Shown: positions 62,920 to 64,000 of the stretch, one piece after another
Layout of the letters: each line of letters starts with the position of its first letter
Numbering within the stretch: the stretch's first letter is position 1
DNA from: Dyadobacter fermentans
Lineage (GTDB): Bacteria; Bacteroidota; Bacteroidia; Cytophagales; Spirosomataceae
Direction: 5' to 3'
Assembly (NCBI RefSeq): GCF_019924045.1
Contig: NZ_JAHXBN010000027.1
Span: forward strand, 1-64,000
DNA: 64,000 nt
Translations under genes and position numbers: made by a program
The notes under the pieces: model-generated
Database searches by the model: none
What the model saw: only the letters and a program-made list of their open reading frames with translations
What the model was told of the DNA's origin: nothing

Positions 62920-64000
62920 TTGATCACCTTATAATGCCGCACCTCGCCTTTGTGCTGGCTGGAAAGAATGAAAATGCCCGAAGGAAGTCCCGAAATATCC
63001 AGCTCCTTCAAAGTACCCGGCGTGGACACGTAACGCCGCACGATGCCTTTCGAGTCCGTGATCCGCAAGGTTTCATATTCAAGCGGCTTGTCGAACATAA
63101 TCCGATCCTGGTCAACCGGATTGGGATAGATCACCCGTTCAGGCTCCTGATTGCGAAGTTCCGCCAGAGGAGCCACGCGCGCCGGCACGGTCAGGATGTC
63201 TGGGCTTAATGTAATATCCATATCGAAATACAAATCCGAGCTCGTTGCGCTGGTCTGGTGCACCTCCACCGCAATGGTATTTTCCCCCAGTCTGAAATAG
63301 CTTCCATCGTTCGGCACCACGATTGTTTGCCAGGTGTATTCCGGAGAAGCATTGGTCGCGAAAGTCGAAAAGGTAGCCGTAGCCGGGTTTATATTCGGGT
63401 CACCCGGAGTCAGCGCTTTGCCATTGATGTAAATCACCACCCCATCGTCTCTCTTGTAGTTGATAATGATCGACTTTTGGTAGGCCATATTTTGCGAACT
63501 CATCCGAAAGGAGTTCCGGAAATAGGAAGTAGTCCAGCGGGTTGCGCACGGAGCCGCAAGGCAGCCTTCACGGAAATAGGAAGCACGTCCGCGGGCCTCG
63601 TAACAATCCAGTTCGGCCTGACAGGCCGGAATGAGCGTTTTTTCCCCGTCTTCCCGATTCGGCGAATAACCGAAAGGTGCCGGGCCGGTCGGCCAGTTTG
63701 TCCCGTCGTCGTAATTGGGCGGATCTTCTGCATTGAGCTCGTCGGGATCCTGCCCGCCTTTCCAGTTAAATATACCATTGTCGGGAGGCACCATTCCCCT
63801 GGCAAAATAGCGCCAGCTGCTGCCTGCGTGCAATACCACGGTAGTACCGCGGGGATTCTGGTTGTACACCTGGCCTCCTATGCCACCGCCGCCATTCAAT
63901 CGCCCTACCACAAATTCGCCGGAATAGAAAGGATAGGATTTCGTAGGATAAAAAAATACCTCCGGCTGATTGAACCCATACCGCCATTTGTATTCAAGCG
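62913..64000 (-). CDS. T9SS-sorted surface protein, N-terminal part missing at right edge
   Basis: The minus-strand frame is open to the right edge and continues without a start (LEYKWRYGFNQPEVFF precedes the first in-frame GTG), so the start lies outside the window; 361 residues are visible. They contain a beta-rich domain with SWRYFARGMVPPDNGIFNWK, KSIIINYKRDDGVVIYINGK, and LGENTIAVEVHQTSATSSDLYFDMDI, a pattern common in PA14-like or CBM-like Bacteroidota surface proteins. The last 80 residues are a type A T9SS sorting domain (YPNPVDQDRIMFDKPLEYE...LPSGIFILSSQHKGEVRHYKVIKK). Function unknown. Confidence 0.82.
   Translation of the reverse strand, partial: LEYKWRYGFNQPEVFFYPTKSYPFYSGEFVVGRLNGGGGIGGQVYNQNPRGTTVVLHAGSSWRYFARGMVPPDNGIFNWKGGQDPDELNAEDPPNYDDGTNWPTGPAPFGYSPNREDGEKTLIPACQAELDCYEARGRASYFREGCLAAPCATRWTTSYFRNSFRMSSQNMAYQKSIIINYKRDDGVVIYINGKALTPGDPNINPATATFSTFATNASPEYTWQTIVVPNDGSYFRLGENTIAVEVHQTSATSSDLYFDMDITLSPDILTVPARVAPLAELRNQEPERVIYPNPVDQDRIMFDKPLEYETLRITDSKGIVRRYVSTPGTLKELDISGLPSGIFILSSQHKGEVRHYKVIKK

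Noticed and set aside
1..64000. CRISPR arrays, tRNA or rRNA genes, insertion sequences
   Set aside because: I looked for regular spaced repeats, tRNA-like cloverleafs and transposase motifs and saw none; a dedicated scan would be needed for certainty.

Overview
The window looks like chromosome of a Bacteroidota bacterium, most likely Cytophagales close to Dyadobacter or Spirosoma. The reasons are two SusC/SusD pairs, a hybrid two-component (HTCS) regulator, several type IX secretion (T9SS) C-terminal sorting domains, KKxx-type secreted proteins with alanine-rich signal peptides, lack of Shine-Dalgarno sequences, and promoters of the form TAnnTTTG. I saw no tRNA, rRNA, insertion sequence, prophage or CRISPR array. 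The placement is inference from gene content; no 16S or marker search was possible.

Layout. 1-2760 (minus): three secreted surface proteins, one cut by the window edge and one with a peptidase S74 chaperone domain. 3019-5435 (minus): two paralogous cytoplasmic proteins of a family I do not recognise. 5436-5816: a double palindrome and a purine/pyrimidine repeat block. 5817-19221: a compact polysaccharide utilisation locus, with an HTCS regulator divergent from SusC, SusD and a secreted PL8 polysaccharide lyase. 19277-24421: small enzymes and regulators (DUF1801, VOC, TonB C-terminal protein, AhpD-like, Crp/Fnr, PQQ-type sugar dehydrogenase, TraB/GumN). 24580-29685: response regulator, histidine kinase, outer-membrane beta-barrel receptor and PAP2 phosphatase, probably one envelope operon. 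29696-31952: a ThDP-dependent enzyme with a MEKHLA protein.

32222-42172 is the most system-like stretch. An OmpR-type regulator and a free Hpt protein face a 1865-residue kinase-like/ATPase/GAF/histidine kinase/receiver protein. That giant is divergent, through a 177-bp intergenic region with a good promoter element on each strand, from an operon of a StyA-like FAD monooxygenase, a PhcB-like methyltransferase and a lipoprotein. A phosphorelay controlling production of a small methylated or oxidised molecule is a reasonable but untested reading. 42375-46022 is a kaiC-kaiB-kaiB-PAS histidine kinase operon without kaiA.

46258-64000: a methyltransferase, an MTHFR-like protein, a Tat-exported Gfo/Idh/MocA oxidoreductase, DoxX with its Crp/Fnr regulator, a DUF6624/TPR protein, a second SusC/SusD pair without carbohydrate enzymes, a secreted M43 metalloprotease, an exported epoxide hydrolase-like protein with an AraC regulator upstream, an ABATE/CGNR regulator coupled to a beta-propeller lipoprotein, and the C-terminal part of a T9SS-sorted surface protein cut by the right edge.
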